Assembly: GCF_000577275.2 (NCBI RefSeq)
Contig: NZ_HG916852.1
Coordinates: 3,563,001 to 3,627,000, forward strand
Direction: 5' to 3'
Length of the DNA stretch: 64,000 nt
Source: Rhizobium favelukesii
Lineage (GTDB): Bacteria; Pseudomonadota; Alphaproteobacteria; Rhizobiales; Rhizobiaceae
The notes under the pieces were generated by a model that was not told where the DNA came from, ran no database searches, and saw nothing but the letters and a program-made list of their open reading frames with translations. The position numbers were made by a program, and so were the translations under genes. Positions within the stretch are counted from its first letter, which is position 1. The number at the start of each line of letters is the position of its first letter. Positions 10,085 through 20,891 of this stretch are shown piece by piece.

Positions 10085-11231
10085 CAGTTGTCCCCTTCTT
10101 CGCACCGCCAAATGCCGGATGCACGACATTGCCCGCATGCGTCAGCATCGTCGCCTTGATCAGTTCGTCCTCGAGATTGAGGGCGATCGTCTTCGTTTCC
10201 TTGTTGACCATGGTCTCAAGGAAGGTGACGAGGTTCTTGGCGTAGAGCTGGGAGGCACTGGCAGCGATCCTGCCGGCCATATTCGGGAAGCCGATGACGC
10301 GCACGCCGTCGACGTCGGCCACCTTGCCGGGCTTGACGCCCTCGATATTGCCGCCGCGCTCGACCGCAAGGTCGACGGCAACCGCTCCCGGCTTCATCGA
10401 CTTCAGCATTTCGCGCGAGACGAGCTTCGGTGCCGGGCGCCCGGGGATCAGGGCGGTGGTGATGACGATGTCCTGCTTGGCGATATGCTCAGCCACGAGG
10501 GCTGCCTGCTTTGCCTGATACTCCCTGGACATTTCCTTGGCGTAGCCGCCGGCGGTCTCCGCCGCCTTGAACTCTTCATCCTCGACGGCGATGAACTTCG
10601 CGCCCAAGGACGCGACCTGCTCCTTGGCCGCCGGACGAACGTCGGTCGCCGAAACGGCAGCGCCGAGACGACGGGCCGTGGCGATCGCCTGCAACCCGGC
10701 AACACCTGCGCCCATGACGAAGACCTTGGCTGCGGGAACGGTGCCGGCTGCCGTCATCATCATCGGCATGGCACGGTCATAAACCGCAGCTGCTTCGATG
10801 ACGGCCTGGTAGCCTGCGAGGTTTGCCTGCGAGGAAAGAACGTCCATCGACTGCGCGCGGGTGATGCGCGGCATCAGCTCCATGGCGAAGCTGGAGAGCC
10901 CGGCCTTGGCCATGGCGGCGACCGCCTCGTCATTGCCGTAGGGATCCATGACCGCAATGACGATCGCACCGCTCTTGTAGCCGCCGATATCTTCTTCCGT
11001 TGGGCGGCGGACTTTTAGCACGACATCGGCTGTCGCCGCAGCGCCGACCGAACCGATCCGCGCGCCGACCGCTTCGAACTCCGCATCCGGAATTTTCGAC
11101 TTGGCCCCCGCTCCCGCCTCGACGACGACGTCGAGGCCAAGCCCTATCATCTTCTTTACGGTTTCGACGGACGCAGCGACACGCGTCTCATCCCCCGTGA
11201 TTTCCTTTGCCACAAAAACAACGTTGCCCAA
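10074..11231 (-). CDS. pntA1: NAD(P) transhydrogenase subunit alpha part 1
   Basis: A 385-residue soluble NAD(H)-binding domain I of the transhydrogenase. It is alanine-dehydrogenase-like: an N-terminal [14 protein letters not shown] region, then a Rossmann fold with [22 protein letters not shown] (GAGVAG near residue 173) and the mobile-loop region near residue 230. It lacks membrane helices, which are encoded by the next gene, as expected for the three-gene version. It is the first gene of the pnt operon. Confidence 0.97.
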   Translation of the reverse strand: MGNVVFVAKEITGDETRVAASVETVKKMIGLGLDVVVEAGAGAKSKIPDAEFEAVGARIGSVGAAATADVVLKVRRPTEEDIGGYKSGAIVIAVMDPYGNDEAVAAMAKAGLSSFAMELMPRITRAQSMDVLSSQANLAGYQAVIEAAAVYDRAMPMMMTAAGTVPAAKVFVMGAGVAGLQAIATARRLGAAVSATDVRPAAKEQVASLGAKFIAVEDEEFKAAETAGGYAKEMSREYQAKQAALVAEHIAKQDIVITTALIPGRPAPKLVSREMLKSMKPGAVAVDLAVERGGNIEGVKPGKVADVDGVRVIGFPNMAGRIAASASQLYAKNLVTFLETMVNKETKTIALNLEDELIKATMLTHAGNVVHPAFGGAKKGTTDGW

Positions 11232-11321
11232 CCGCCCCCTCCTCCGGGTCAGCCAGCCTGCCGCAGGTCCTCCCTGCTCAGCCCGAACATTCAGTCAAAG
11301 CTTTGGAAAGCCGCGCCGCGC

Positions 11322-11546
11322 TTAGCGCAGCAGGACGAGGCCAGCGATAAAGACGATCAACAGGACGACGAGGCCGCCAAGGAAACCGGCACCAGTGAAG
11401 AAGCCAGCGGCCATGCCAAGCAGGAGAGCGACAAGGAACAGGGTACCGTACTTCGCCGCGGCGAGGAACATGCTGTAGGTCTGCTCATGCTCCTTATAGT
11501 CCATCGGCGCGCCAACTTCGGCAGGTCCGGTGTGATGCTCAGCCAT
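11322..11546 (-). CDS. aa3-type cytochrome c oxidase subunit IV (small bacterial type)
   Basis: A 74-residue protein starting at the ATG at 11546 (MAEHHTGPAEVG). The MDYKEHEQTYSMFL amphipathic segment before the helices is the signature of bacterial aa3 oxidase subunit IV; two hydrophobic stretches (about residues 33-50 and 53-72) follow. The subunit is peripheral to the oxidase and probably stabilises it. The other oxidase subunits are not in this window. It lies upstream of pntA1 on the same strand, 90 bases away. Confidence 0.87.
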   Translation of the reverse strand: MAEHHTGPAEVGAPMDYKEHEQTYSMFLAAAKYGTLFLVALLLGMAAGFFTGAGFLGGLVVLLIVFIAGLVLLR

Positions 11547-11726
11547 GAATATCGTCTCCCTCAAACTTCCCGGCCGGTAAAGCAATGCGGCCGTTCGACT
11601 GCCGTGATTTCCTCGATCCCGCGAGGAAATTTCCCTGCAGAGGGATTACACAAAGCTTTGATAAAGCGCAATGCAAGAGAATGCCGCAGGCAGGCGGCAT
11701 TCTCAGTCAAATTCAAGCGGATGGGC

Positions 11727-12479
11727 TCACAGCGGAAGATCGGTTCCGAGATCGCCTTCAGCCATGAAACGTGCCGTCGGTATGATGGTGAGCGGCGGCA
11801 GCGTGTCATTGGGAGTGCGCGAGAACATCATGCGCTGTTCGCTGGCGCTGGAGATGAAGAAGGGATAGCGCGTTAGGAGCTTTCGGCCGACCTCGATGAC
11901 ATTGGTCGCCATCAGCGTCAGATCGAAGCCGTAGGTCTCCGTCATGCGGCTTGCGACGACGGTGTCGGCGTAGAAGACCCGCTTGTAGAAGGCTGCATGC
12001 GCCGCGCGCACGTGCTGCATCACACGGTCGGCGCGAAAATGCGCGGCGGCGACGATGTTCGGACGCAGCGTCAGATAGGGGATCCACGGCATTTCCGTGC
12101 TGAGTTCGGGATCCGCGGCAAAGCGCGCCGGATCGATCAGGCTGAGCCCGGCATCCAGAAACGCGTCCATTTCCGCCGGAAAGATACCGCCCGATTGTGA
12201 GACACGATGGTCCGGCGTCACGTGATGGATGCGAATCGTGCTGACGAGCTGTTCATAATAGTACAGTCCGAAAACATACGCCTGACTGTCGAAATCGGCC
12301 TCGTCGATCATGCTTTTGGCGGCAACCGGAAGCACTTCACGGGCCTTGTAGGCCTTGTAGCGCAGGCGCTCCACCTCTTCCATATCCTCGCCACCTTCGA
12401 CGCGGCGGTATTCGACGTGGTCCATTATTTCGAGAAGTTTGCTGCTGAAATCACTCGTCTTTAAAGGGTTGTCTACCAT
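11727..12479 (-). CDS. FeeM-like N-acyl amino acid synthase (autoinducer-synthase fold)
   Basis: A 250-residue cytoplasmic protein. The pattern YRRVEGGEDMEEVERLRYKAY near the start, VFGLYYYEQLVSTIRIHHV (about 75-95) and PWIPYLTLRPNIVAAAHF followed by an FYKRVF segment resembles FeeM and LuxI-type acyltransferases of the GNAT superfamily, which take acyl-ACP and transfer the chain to an amino acid. FeeM itself makes long-chain N-acyl tyrosine. The product here could be an acyl amino acid signal or lipid, but this is inferred. It lies 150 bases downstream of, and in the same direction as, a c-di-GMP phosphodiesterase-type gene. No LuxR-type receptor is nearby. Confidence 0.72.
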   Translation of the reverse strand: MVDNPLKTSDFSSKLLEIMDHVEYRRVEGGEDMEEVERLRYKAYKAREVLPVAAKSMIDEADFDSQAYVFGLYYYEQLVSTIRIHHVTPDHRVSQSGGIFPAEMDAFLDAGLSLIDPARFAADPELSTEMPWIPYLTLRPNIVAAAHFRADRVMQHVRAAHAAFYKRVFYADTVVASRMTETYGFDLTLMATNVIEVGRKLLTRYPFFISSASEQRMMFSRTPNDTLPPLTIIPTARFMAEGDLGTDLPL

Positions 12480-12629
12480 AGTTACCCGGTCCGCCTGTTA
12501 ACGAAGCATTAATCATATGGAACCGGCGGAAGGGCAAGAATGATACGAGAACTTGCGTTATATTTGAATTGTTAAGGTTAACGGCGCGGCGTTTGCGTGA
12601 AGAACCCTCAGCCAAGAAAACGGTCGAGC

Positions 12630-14933
12630 TTATGCAACTTTCGGGCGACGACGCGGTGCGGTACGACGGCTGAGGCTTTGGGAAAGGATGGCGATGTTCT
12701 GCGCCGGAACTGCCGGCGAGAAAACGTAGCCCTGCACGAGATCGGTGGCGCGATACTTGTTGAGCAAGGCCAGTTGCTCGGTGGTCTCAACACCTTCGGT
12801 GACGATCTTCAGACCGAGTTCGCGCGCCAGGTTGACGGTGCCGCGCAGTAGCTTGAGCCGACGCCCGTCCTCGACGATGTTGCGCAGGAACGAGCGGTCG
12901 ATCTTCACGATGTCGAGCGGCAGCGTGTCGAGATAGCTGAGGCTGGAGAAGCCGGTGCCGAAGTCGTCGATGGCGATCGTGATCCCGCGTGCCCTAAGTT
13001 CGGCGAGGATCGCGCGCACCGCGGCCGGCTCATCGATCAGGCAGCTTTCCGTAATTTCGAGATGCAGCCGCGCGGGTTCGAGACGCGACGCCTCGAGCGC
13101 CTCGGAAACGACGGCAAGAATATCCGCGTCGCGCAGATCGCGCGCCGACAGGTTGACCGAGACGGCGATATGATCCGGCCAGCTCATGCAGTCCTTGCAT
13201 GCCTTCATGAGGATGAAGCGCGTGATCTCGGAGATGATGCCCATCTCTTCGGCAATGCGAATGAAGACGTCCGGCGGGATCGCGCCCTTCTCTGGATGGA
13301 CCCAACGCGCCAGCGCCTCGGCGCATTCGATGCGCGTTCCGTCCGCCTTGAACATCGGCTGGTAGGCGACGCTGAGACCCTGGTTGCCGATCGCTTCGCG
13401 CAGATCCGCCTTGAGCTTTTGCTGCTCGATATAGCGCCCGTCCATCTCGCGTTCGAAGCCGGCAATTCCGCCGCGCTGCTTCGACTTGCTTTCGAAGAGC
13501 GCGAGATCGGCCTTGATGCTCCACTCCTCCATCGCGAAGGCATCGCTTTCGAGGATCGCAAAGCCGGCGCTCAGCGAAACGAGGAAGGTGACGTCGTCGG
13601 CGTCGTAGTTGCCCTGAATGCTCTCATGGAAGCGATGGATCTCCGCGTCGAGCGCGGCCATGTCCTTCGCGTGCGGGAAGAAGAGAATGAACTGGTCGCC
13701 CATCAAGCGGCCGACGATGGCCTTGCCCGCCTGCTTGGCGATGCGGCTTGCGATGGCGCAGAGCAAGCGGTCGCCGGTAATGTGGCCGCGCATGTCGTTG
13801 ACATGCTTGAACTCATCGATATCGAGAACCATGAAGGCGACAGGGCCGCGCTTCTTCTGGTACTTGGTCAGGTAGTCCTGCACGAGGTGGCTGAAGTATT
13901 CGCGGTTCGGCAGACCGGTCAGCGCATCGAAGCGAACCATGTGCAGGATCTTCTGCTCGGCCTTCACGCGGCTCGACACGTCTTCGAAAATCAAGACGGC
14001 GCCGCCATCGGCGCGGCGGCTTGCCGAAAACTCCAGGGACAGATCTTCTGGAAAGTGAATCAGCGTGCGCGAAAGCTTGCCCTCGGCGACATGCGTCATC
14101 TGCCGCAGGATCAGCTCCGGCTGGGTTGAATCCATGAAGCTGTAGCGGGCACCGTAGCGCAACACCGCGCCGAGGTCGCGTTCCTTCAGCCGCTCCGGAT
14201 CGCCAATCTTCAGAAGATCGCAGGCCTTGCGGTTGATGACCTGGATGCGGTTTTCCGGATCGACCATCACCAGACCGTGCGGCATGTTGTTGAGTGCCGT
14301 GTCGAAGCGGTCGGCGATCATTGAGATCTGGCGACGCGCAATGACGTTCTCATACAGGAACTCGCGCACGCCATTCGCCATTGCCCGCGTCGTCAGGCCA
14401 AACGGAATGAGGAAGGCCGACAGGATCGCGCGATAGAAGTCGAGCGCCATCAGGCTGCAGATGATCATCGGCAGACAGCAGGCCAGTGTCTGCAGGTCGA
14501 TTGCCTTTTGCGATCCGTAATTTCGGCCGACGACGGAGACCATCGACGCCATGGTGACCGCGATGCAGGCGAGCTCGGCGAACGGATCCTGGAGGATGAA
14601 GATCGCATAGCCGCTGCCGATGCCGAGGATCGCGGCCGTGGAGGCAGCACCGATGACATAGACGGTTTCCCAATGTTCGATCTGCTCGCGCGATAGCGTC
14701 CGCTTGTCGACCTTGTCGAACATGCGGAAGGTAACCATCCGGCCGGCGAAAACGGCAAGGAAACCTACCGAAAGGGCGACATAGAACGGAGAACTGGTTT
14801 TCAGGGCTACGGCGAGGAAGGCAACCACATGCACGATGACACCCGCGACGAGTGTCATGCGATTCCCGAAGAGGGAACTGACAAACGACAGATAAACGTC
14901 GGTAGGGACCCTGTTCGGGTTATGTGGCTTCAT
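12630..14933 (-). CDS. Membrane MASE-PAS-degenerate GGDEF-EAL protein (probable c-di-GMP phosphodiesterase)
   Basis: About 767 residues from the ATG at 14933, which follows AGGGAAAG; the frame is open to 14969. Residues 20-200 hold about six TM helices, then a PAS-like domain (NNMPHGLVMVDPENRIQVIN), a GGDEF domain near 330-490 and an EAL domain from about 510. The cyclase signature reads MGDQF instead of GGDEF (about residue 413), so cyclase activity is unlikely. The EAL domain is complete: EALARW, DDFGTGFSSLSYL, KIDRSFL and TEGVET. It is expected to hydrolyse c-di-GMP at the membrane. The FeeM-like gene follows 150 bases downstream. Confidence 0.9.
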   Translation of the reverse strand: MKPHNPNRVPTDVYLSFVSSLFGNRMTLVAGVIVHVVAFLAVALKTSSPFYVALSVGFLAVFAGRMVTFRMFDKVDKRTLSREQIEHWETVYVIGAASTAAILGIGSGYAIFILQDPFAELACIAVTMASMVSVVGRNYGSQKAIDLQTLACCLPMIICSLMALDFYRAILSAFLIPFGLTTRAMANGVREFLYENVIARRQISMIADRFDTALNNMPHGLVMVDPENRIQVINRKACDLLKIGDPERLKERDLGAVLRYGARYSFMDSTQPELILRQMTHVAEGKLSRTLIHFPEDLSLEFSASRRADGGAVLIFEDVSSRVKAEQKILHMVRFDALTGLPNREYFSHLVQDYLTKYQKKRGPVAFMVLDIDEFKHVNDMRGHITGDRLLCAIASRIAKQAGKAIVGRLMGDQFILFFPHAKDMAALDAEIHRFHESIQGNYDADDVTFLVSLSAGFAILESDAFAMEEWSIKADLALFESKSKQRGGIAGFEREMDGRYIEQQKLKADLREAIGNQGLSVAYQPMFKADGTRIECAEALARWVHPEKGAIPPDVFIRIAEEMGIISEITRFILMKACKDCMSWPDHIAVSVNLSARDLRDADILAVVSEALEASRLEPARLHLEITESCLIDEPAAVRAILAELRARGITIAIDDFGTGFSSLSYLDTLPLDIVKIDRSFLRNIVEDGRRLKLLRGTVNLARELGLKIVTEGVETTEQLALLNKYRATDLVQGYVFSPAVPAQNIAILSQSLSRRTAPRRRPKVA

Positions 14934-15263
14934 CCATACTTTCCCTGTGCGGCGAAACCTTAACCGCAACCCTTTAAAAATTGATTTCGGGTAATCGATA
15001 CATTTTTTGTCGAATTTTCCAAAACCCTGGGATGAATTTTAGCATTTGCAATAACTTATACATCCATTCGGTGAAGTTTTCGCGGCATCCCGCCTATCCT
15101 GAGGTTGTCTGTGCGCACCGCTATTGACGCCAAGCGTGTCGCATGCGGTTTATACGACTATATTCCAACACGCCCCCTTTGATCTTTCAATTTGAAAAAC
15201 CGTGGTCTAAACCGGTGGAAAGATAAAAGGCGCAAAAAACGCGCGACATAACGGGGGGGAGGC
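14934..15263. other. Intergenic region between divergent c-di-GMP gene and TRAP operon
   Basis: 330 bases with no supported gene, AT-rich compared with its flanks. It must hold the promoters of the divergent genes at 14933 (minus) and 15264 (plus). A 13-bp inverted repeat at 15185-15197 is the only clear symmetric element. Confidence 0.6.
15185..15197. promoter_or_regulatory. Possible operator upstream of the TRAP operon
   Basis: TTTCAA-T-TTGAAA is a perfect 6-bp inverted repeat around one base, 66 bases before the dctQ start. The cognate regulator is unknown; chance occurrence in an AT-rich region is possible. Confidence 0.3.
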
Positions 15264-15803
15264 ATGCCGGCTTTGTTGACCGTTAGTCGGCTGATCGACG
15301 CGGTCAGCCAATTCATGGGCAAACTGTCCGAATACATGGTGCTGTTGTGCTGTCTGATCAGCGCCGCCAATGCACTGATCCGCTATTCTTTCAATTACAG
15401 TTCAAATGGCTGGCTCGAGATCCAATGGTATCTCTTCGCCTTCATCGTCGTGCTGGGGGCAGCGCATACGCTGCGCATGAACGAGCACGTGCGGGTAGAC
15501 CTGATCTATGGCGCGGTCTCCGACAAGGCGAGGATCTGGATCGACGTCATCGGCCTTGTCGTTTTCCTTATCCCGGCCTGCCTCTTCCTGAGCTGGCTCT
15601 GCTGGCCCTTCTTCCTGTCCTCCTACCTCCAGCATGAGGTCTCGGCCAATGCCGGCGGCCTGATCCGCTGGCCGGTCAAGCTCGTTCTCTTCCTCGGCTT
15701 CGGGCTGCTGACCCTTCAAGGTCTCTCGGAGTTGATCAAGAGGATTGCTGCCCTCACCGGCTACATCCTGATCGATACGAAATACGAAAAGCCGCTGCAG
15801 TAG
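15264..15803 (+). CDS. dctQ: TRAP transporter small permease (DctQ family)
   Basis: A 179-residue inner-membrane protein with four TM helices, including WLEIQWYLFAFIVVLGAAHTL and the NEHVRVDL motif typical of DctQ. It is the accessory subunit of a sodium-driven tripartite transporter that takes up organic acids or similar anions using a periplasmic binding protein. A GGGGGGAGG ribosome site precedes the ATG. The large permease follows after 21 bases; the probable binding protein is convergent at 17421. Confidence 0.93.
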   Translation: MPALLTVSRLIDAVSQFMGKLSEYMVLLCCLISAANALIRYSFNYSSNGWLEIQWYLFAFIVVLGAAHTLRMNEHVRVDLIYGAVSDKARIWIDVIGLVVFLIPACLFLSWLCWPFFLSSYLQHEVSANAGGLIRWPVKLVLFLGFGLLTLQGLSELIKRIAALTGYILIDTKYEKPLQ

Positions 15804-15824
15804 GCCAGGCCCGGAGGAACACCA

Positions 15825-17366
15825 TTGTTTGATTTCGGCATCATTCCGCCGGCCATGTTCGTGGGTATGATTCTCTTCATGCTCTACGGCTTTCCGGTCG
15901 CCTTTTCGCTGGCCGCCGTCGGCCTGTTCTTCGGCATTATTGGCATCGCCACGGGCCATTTCAGCGAAGCGTTCCTGCAGGCCCTGCCGCTGCGCTTCTT
16001 CGGGATCGTCTCCAACGACCTGCTGCTTGCCATCCCCTTCTTCACCTTCATGGGTGCTATTCTGGAGCGCTGCGGCCTGGCCGAAGATCTGCTGGAGGGA
16101 ACGGGCAAGCTGTTCGGCCGAATTCCGGGCGGCCTTGCCTATGCAGTGATCCTGGTCGGCGCCGTGCTCGGCGCCATCACCGGCACGGTGGCCGCCTCCG
16201 TCATCACCATGGGCGTCATCTCGCTGCCCATCATGCTGCGTTACGGCTACAGCCCGAGGCTCGCCACCGGCGTCATCGCCGCCTCCGGCACCATAACCCA
16301 GGTCATTCCACCATCGCTCGTGCTGGTCGTGCTTGCCGACCAGCTCGGCAAATCGGTCGGCGACATGTATCTCGGCGCCATCGGCCCCTCGATCCTGCAG
16401 GTGGCGATCTTCATGGGCTACATCCTGATCCTGTCGTTCTTGAAGCCGGCCGCCATGCCGCCGCTGCCGAAGGAAGTCCGCGGCGATTTCAACTGGGCGC
16501 TGCTCATGAGGGTGCTGTCAGGGATGGTGCCGTCGATCGTGCTGATCTTCCTTGTCCTCGGCACGATCTTCATGGGGCTCGCGACGCCTACCGAGGCCGG
16601 CGCGCTTGGCGTCGTCGGCGCCATGGTGCTTGCCGCCATGCATCGCCGTCTCACCTGGCCGCTGATGCAGGAAGCGATGCGTTCCACCATGCACATCACC
16701 TCGATGGTGGTGATGATCCTGATCGGCTCGACCTGCTTCAGCCTTGTCTTCCAGGGCATGGACGGCTCACGCTGGATCGAGCACATGCTGTCGGGCATCC
16801 CCGGGGGCCCGGTCGGCTTCCTGATCTTCGCCAACATCTTCATCTTCGTGCTGGCCTTCTTCCTCGATTTCTTCGAGATCGCCTTCATCGTCATTCCGAT
16901 GCTGGCGCCGGTGGCTTCGGCACTCGGCATCGACCTGATCTGGTTCGGCGTGCTGATCTGCGTGAACATGCAGACGAGCTTCATGCATCCTCCCTTCGGC
17001 TTCGCGCTCTTCTACCTGCGTTCGATTGCCGATCGCAGCGTCAAGACGTCGGATATCTACATGGGCGCCGTGCCCTGGGTCTTTATGCAGCTGATCCTCG
17101 TCGCGATCGTGATCTTCTGGCCGCAATCGGTGACCTACTGGCTGGACAAGGGACCGAAGGTCGATCCGAATTCGATCAAGATCGAAGTGCCGGGCTTCGG
17201 CGGCAATGGCTTCTCGCTGCCACCATTGGGCGCGCCGGGCGGTGGCTCACCGCAAATGCCCGGACTGACCTTGCCACCGATGAATGGCCTGCCCGGCCAG
17301 CCGCCCGCACCCGCAACGCCTGCGCCGCCGGCAACGGATCTCAGCCAGCCACCGAAGATCAACTGA
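15825..17366 (+). CDS. dctM: TRAP transporter large permease (DctM family) with Pro/Gly-rich tail
   Basis: 513 residues starting at TTG 15825, 4 bases after GGAGGAAC; no ATG is available at the expected N-terminus. About 12 TM helices carry the DctM hallmarks GAILERCGLAEDLL, GAITGTVAASVITMGVISLP and PPFGFALFYLRS. It forms the transport channel with DctQ. Unusually, the last about 70 residues form a Pro/Gly-rich extension (PPLGAPGGGSPQMPG and onward) absent from most DctM proteins of about 430 residues. The substrate is not predictable from sequence. Confidence 0.93.
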   Translation: MFDFGIIPPAMFVGMILFMLYGFPVAFSLAAVGLFFGIIGIATGHFSEAFLQALPLRFFGIVSNDLLLAIPFFTFMGAILERCGLAEDLLEGTGKLFGRIPGGLAYAVILVGAVLGAITGTVAASVITMGVISLPIMLRYGYSPRLATGVIAASGTITQVIPPSLVLVVLADQLGKSVGDMYLGAIGPSILQVAIFMGYILILSFLKPAAMPPLPKEVRGDFNWALLMRVLSGMVPSIVLIFLVLGTIFMGLATPTEAGALGVVGAMVLAAMHRRLTWPLMQEAMRSTMHITSMVVMILIGSTCFSLVFQGMDGSRWIEHMLSGIPGGPVGFLIFANIFIFVLAFFLDFFEIAFIVIPMLAPVASALGIDLIWFGVLICVNMQTSFMHPPFGFALFYLRSIADRSVKTSDIYMGAVPWVFMQLILVAIVIFWPQSVTYWLDKGPKVDPNSIKIEVPGFGGNGFSLPPLGAPGGGSPQMPGLTLPPMNGLPGQPPAPATPAPPATDLSQPPKIN

Positions 17367-17373
17367 CAAAATA

Positions 17374-17403
17374 GCCCCGGATCGAAATCCGGGGCTTCTT
17401 CTT
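17374..17403 (+). terminator. Terminator between dctM and the convergent binding-protein gene
   Basis: A perfect 9-bp stem, GCCCCGGAT (17374-17382) with ATCCGGGGC (17387-17395), CGAA tetraloop, followed by TTCTTCTT. The T-rich side serves the plus-strand operon. Confidence 0.88.
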
Positions 17404-17420
17404 ATCGGGGTTGGTAGCGA

Positions 17421-18569
<1,149 letters not shown>

Positions 18570-18828
18570 TCATCTCTGCTCGCAGCAATAGCTGGAAGCT
18601 AAGCACGGTGGCAACCGTGTTTCAAGCACCGTGCCATTAGTCTTTGGCATCACGACGGCAATATGGCGCCAAGCGCGCATTTGCATCAAAATCAGCGAGT
18701 TAGGCAAGACAGGCCGGAGCCACCGGCCGACAATGCCGCAATTCCGCCCGTGATTGCGCCGAGACGTTGACTTCCAAGCCGTTCTCGGCTCTCACAATAA
18801 TGAACTGCATCTTCCGACCGGGGTGAAA

Positions 18829-19608
18829 ATGACGAAGCCGATCGTCGCCGTTCCTGCCGATATCCGCACCTTCGACGGCGCCAGCTGGCACGCCGTCCAG
18901 CATCAATATGTGCGCGCTGCGTTGAACGCGGCCGGGGTCATGGCCTTCATCATTCCGGCCTTCGAGGAAGGCTACGGCACGGACGCGATTCTGGACCGCG
19001 TCGACGGCGTTCTCGTCTCGGGCTCGGCCAGCAACGTCCATCCGTCTTACTACGGCGCAACGGCGACCGACGCCGACGGGCCCTTCGATATCGCGCGTGA
19101 CGCCACGAGCCTGCCGCTGATCCGCCGCGCCATCGACCGCGCCATTCCGCTGCTGGCAATCTGCCGCGGCATCCAGGAACTCAACGTCGCACTGGGCGGC
19201 ACACTCGCGAGCGAGATCCAGGACCAGCCGGGCATATGGGACCACCGCAAGCCGGCGGATGTCGACCGCGACGGTATGTACGCGATCCGCCAGAGCGTCT
19301 TCGTCAAAGAAGGCTCCTGCATTGCCGGCATCGTCGGCCCTGGCGAGATCAAGGTGAACTCTTTGCATCGCCAGGCCATCGCCGAGACGGCTCCGCGCCT
19401 AAAGGTGGAGGCGGTCGCCGAGGATGGCACGATCGAGGCAGTCTCGGTGATCGATGCTCCAGCCTTTGCGGTTGGCGTCCAATGGCACCCGGAATACTGG
19501 GCCGAGACCGACAAGCCTTCGAACCAGATCTTCAGGGCCTTCGGCGATGCGGTGAGAGCCTACGCGGCCGGCAAGCTGTCAAATGCCGAGAATGAGGCGC
19601 TTGCCTGA
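18829..19608 (+). CDS. Class I glutamine amidotransferase-like gamma-glutamyl hydrolase (peptidase C26)
   Basis: A 259-residue cytoplasmic enzyme from the ATG at 18829; the frame extends to 18754 without a ribosome site. The catalytic Cys sits in LLAICRGIQELNVALGG (about residue 111) and the His-Glu pair in GVQWHPEYW. This is the PuuD-type family that removes the gamma-glutamyl group from gamma-glutamyl-GABA and related compounds in putrescine breakdown. No other putrescine catabolic gene is adjacent, so the substrate is only a family-level guess. Confidence 0.87.
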   Translation: MTKPIVAVPADIRTFDGASWHAVQHQYVRAALNAAGVMAFIIPAFEEGYGTDAILDRVDGVLVSGSASNVHPSYYGATATDADGPFDIARDATSLPLIRRAIDRAIPLLAICRGIQELNVALGGTLASEIQDQPGIWDHRKPADVDRDGMYAIRQSVFVKEGSCIAGIVGPGEIKVNSLHRQAIAETAPRLKVEAVAEDGTIEAVSVIDAPAFAVGVQWHPEYWAETDKPSNQIFRAFGDAVRAYAAGKLSNAENEALA

Positions 19609-19835
19609 AGGGCAGTCCTGAGCGTATGTCGCTTGGCCCGAACGGGCGACTGCTGTCGGCCGATATTGTTCTCTAATGGGTCAAGGAGCGGCGACCGAGG
19701 ACGCAGGCGCCAACTGTCGTTGGCTGCGTCGTAGAGATGCAATGGTACCAGCGACTTCGTCCACAGTCATATCACCTTCAACTATCCAAAGGCCGATCCG
19801 CTCCGAACGGCACATTGCGGTTTTGACTGACAAGA

Positions 19836-20891
19836 CTATTGTGCGTGCCGCAGCTTGGCGGCATCGCGAAACGAGATCAGGCGTCGGCTTTGCTCATCCC
19901 ACAGAACCAGTTTTACACAGCGCAGGCTCTCCATCATGGTGATGCGGCCAATACCGGCCAATGCTGGGTGGTCTCTCAACACTTCCGGAAGCCTGTAATA
20001 GGGTACCCTGCTCGACAGGTGGTGAACGTGATGGATACCGATGTTGCCAGTGATCCAGCGAAGCGCCAGCGGCAGGTCGTAATGCGATGCACCATGAAGG
20101 GCCGCATGTGGAAATTGCCATTCCGGTTCTCTTGACCAATGGGTTTCCTCAAACTGATGTTGCACGTAGAAGAGCCAGATGCCCGCGGTTGCCGCAAGTA
20201 GGGCGATGGGCAGATGCACCAGCAGGAAGGGCAGGATTCCGATTGCCCACATCAATGTCGCGGAGATAATCGCGATCGCCAGATTTGTCGCCATGGTGGA
20301 TATCCAGGGCAAGGAACCGGATCGCATCATGCCAAAAGGTAGCCGCTGCTTGAATAGGAACAGCCATGCCGGGCCGATGCCGAACATGACTGCCGGATGC
20401 CTGTACAGGCGGTAGTTAAGCCGACCGGGCCAGGAGCGGCCGTTATACTCCGACACCGTCAGCGTTGTTATATCGCCAACGCCGCGACCCTCGAGATTTC
20501 CCGCCAAGGCATGATGCTCCGCATGCGCCCGGCGCCAATAGTCATAGGGCGTAAGTGTGAGGACACCGATCACGCGGCCCGTCCAATCGTCGACGCGCCG
20601 ACGCGCAAAGAAAGAGCCGTGGCCGCAATCGTGCTGGATCATAAACAAGCGAAGCAGAAAAGCGGCTGCGGGAACAATCAGTATCAGCCCGGCCCAGAAG
20701 CCGTAGTGAACCGCTGCCAAGGCACCAGCCCAGCAAAACGCAAATGGAATGGCCGTTACCGCAAGTTCGAAAATGCTGCGTCTGAGATGCGGCTGGCGAT
20801 ATTTGGCGAGGATCTTGAGCCAAGCCTTTTCGTCGGAAAGGGGTGGGCTTAGGTCGCGCTGAAGGGACTCAATCAAAGAACAATTCCGCAA
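19836..20891 (-). CDS. Membrane fatty acid desaturase
   Basis: 351 residues. Three histidine boxes of the acyl-lipid desaturase family are present: HDCGHGS (about residue 87), HAEHH (about 122) and HHVHH (about 286), with hydrophobic helices at about 45-90 and 190-240. It should introduce a double bond into membrane lipid acyl chains with a di-iron centre. The start is unsettled: no ATG occurs before residue 80 and none in frame upstream to the stop at about 20960; TTG at 20891 is the longest option and TTG at 20876 another. A groES-like fragment overlaps this 5' end. Confidence 0.85.
   Translation of the reverse strand: MRNCSLIESLQRDLSPPLSDEKAWLKILAKYRQPHLRRSIFELAVTAIPFAFCWAGALAAVHYGFWAGLILIVPAAAFLLRLFMIQHDCGHGSFFARRRVDDWTGRVIGVLTLTPYDYWRRAHAEHHALAGNLEGRGVGDITTLTVSEYNGRSWPGRLNYRLYRHPAVMFGIGPAWLFLFKQRLPFGMMRSGSLPWISTMATNLAIAIISATLMWAIGILPFLLVHLPIALLAATAGIWLFYVQHQFEETHWSREPEWQFPHAALHGASHYDLPLALRWITGNIGIHHVHHLSSRVPYYRLPEVLRDHPALAGIGRITMMESLRCVKLVLWDEQSRRLISFRDAAKLRHAQ

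Noticed and set aside
15181..15200. FNR/FixK-type box upstream of dctQ
   Set aside because: TTGAT is present but the second half-site does not match ATCAA at the right distance.
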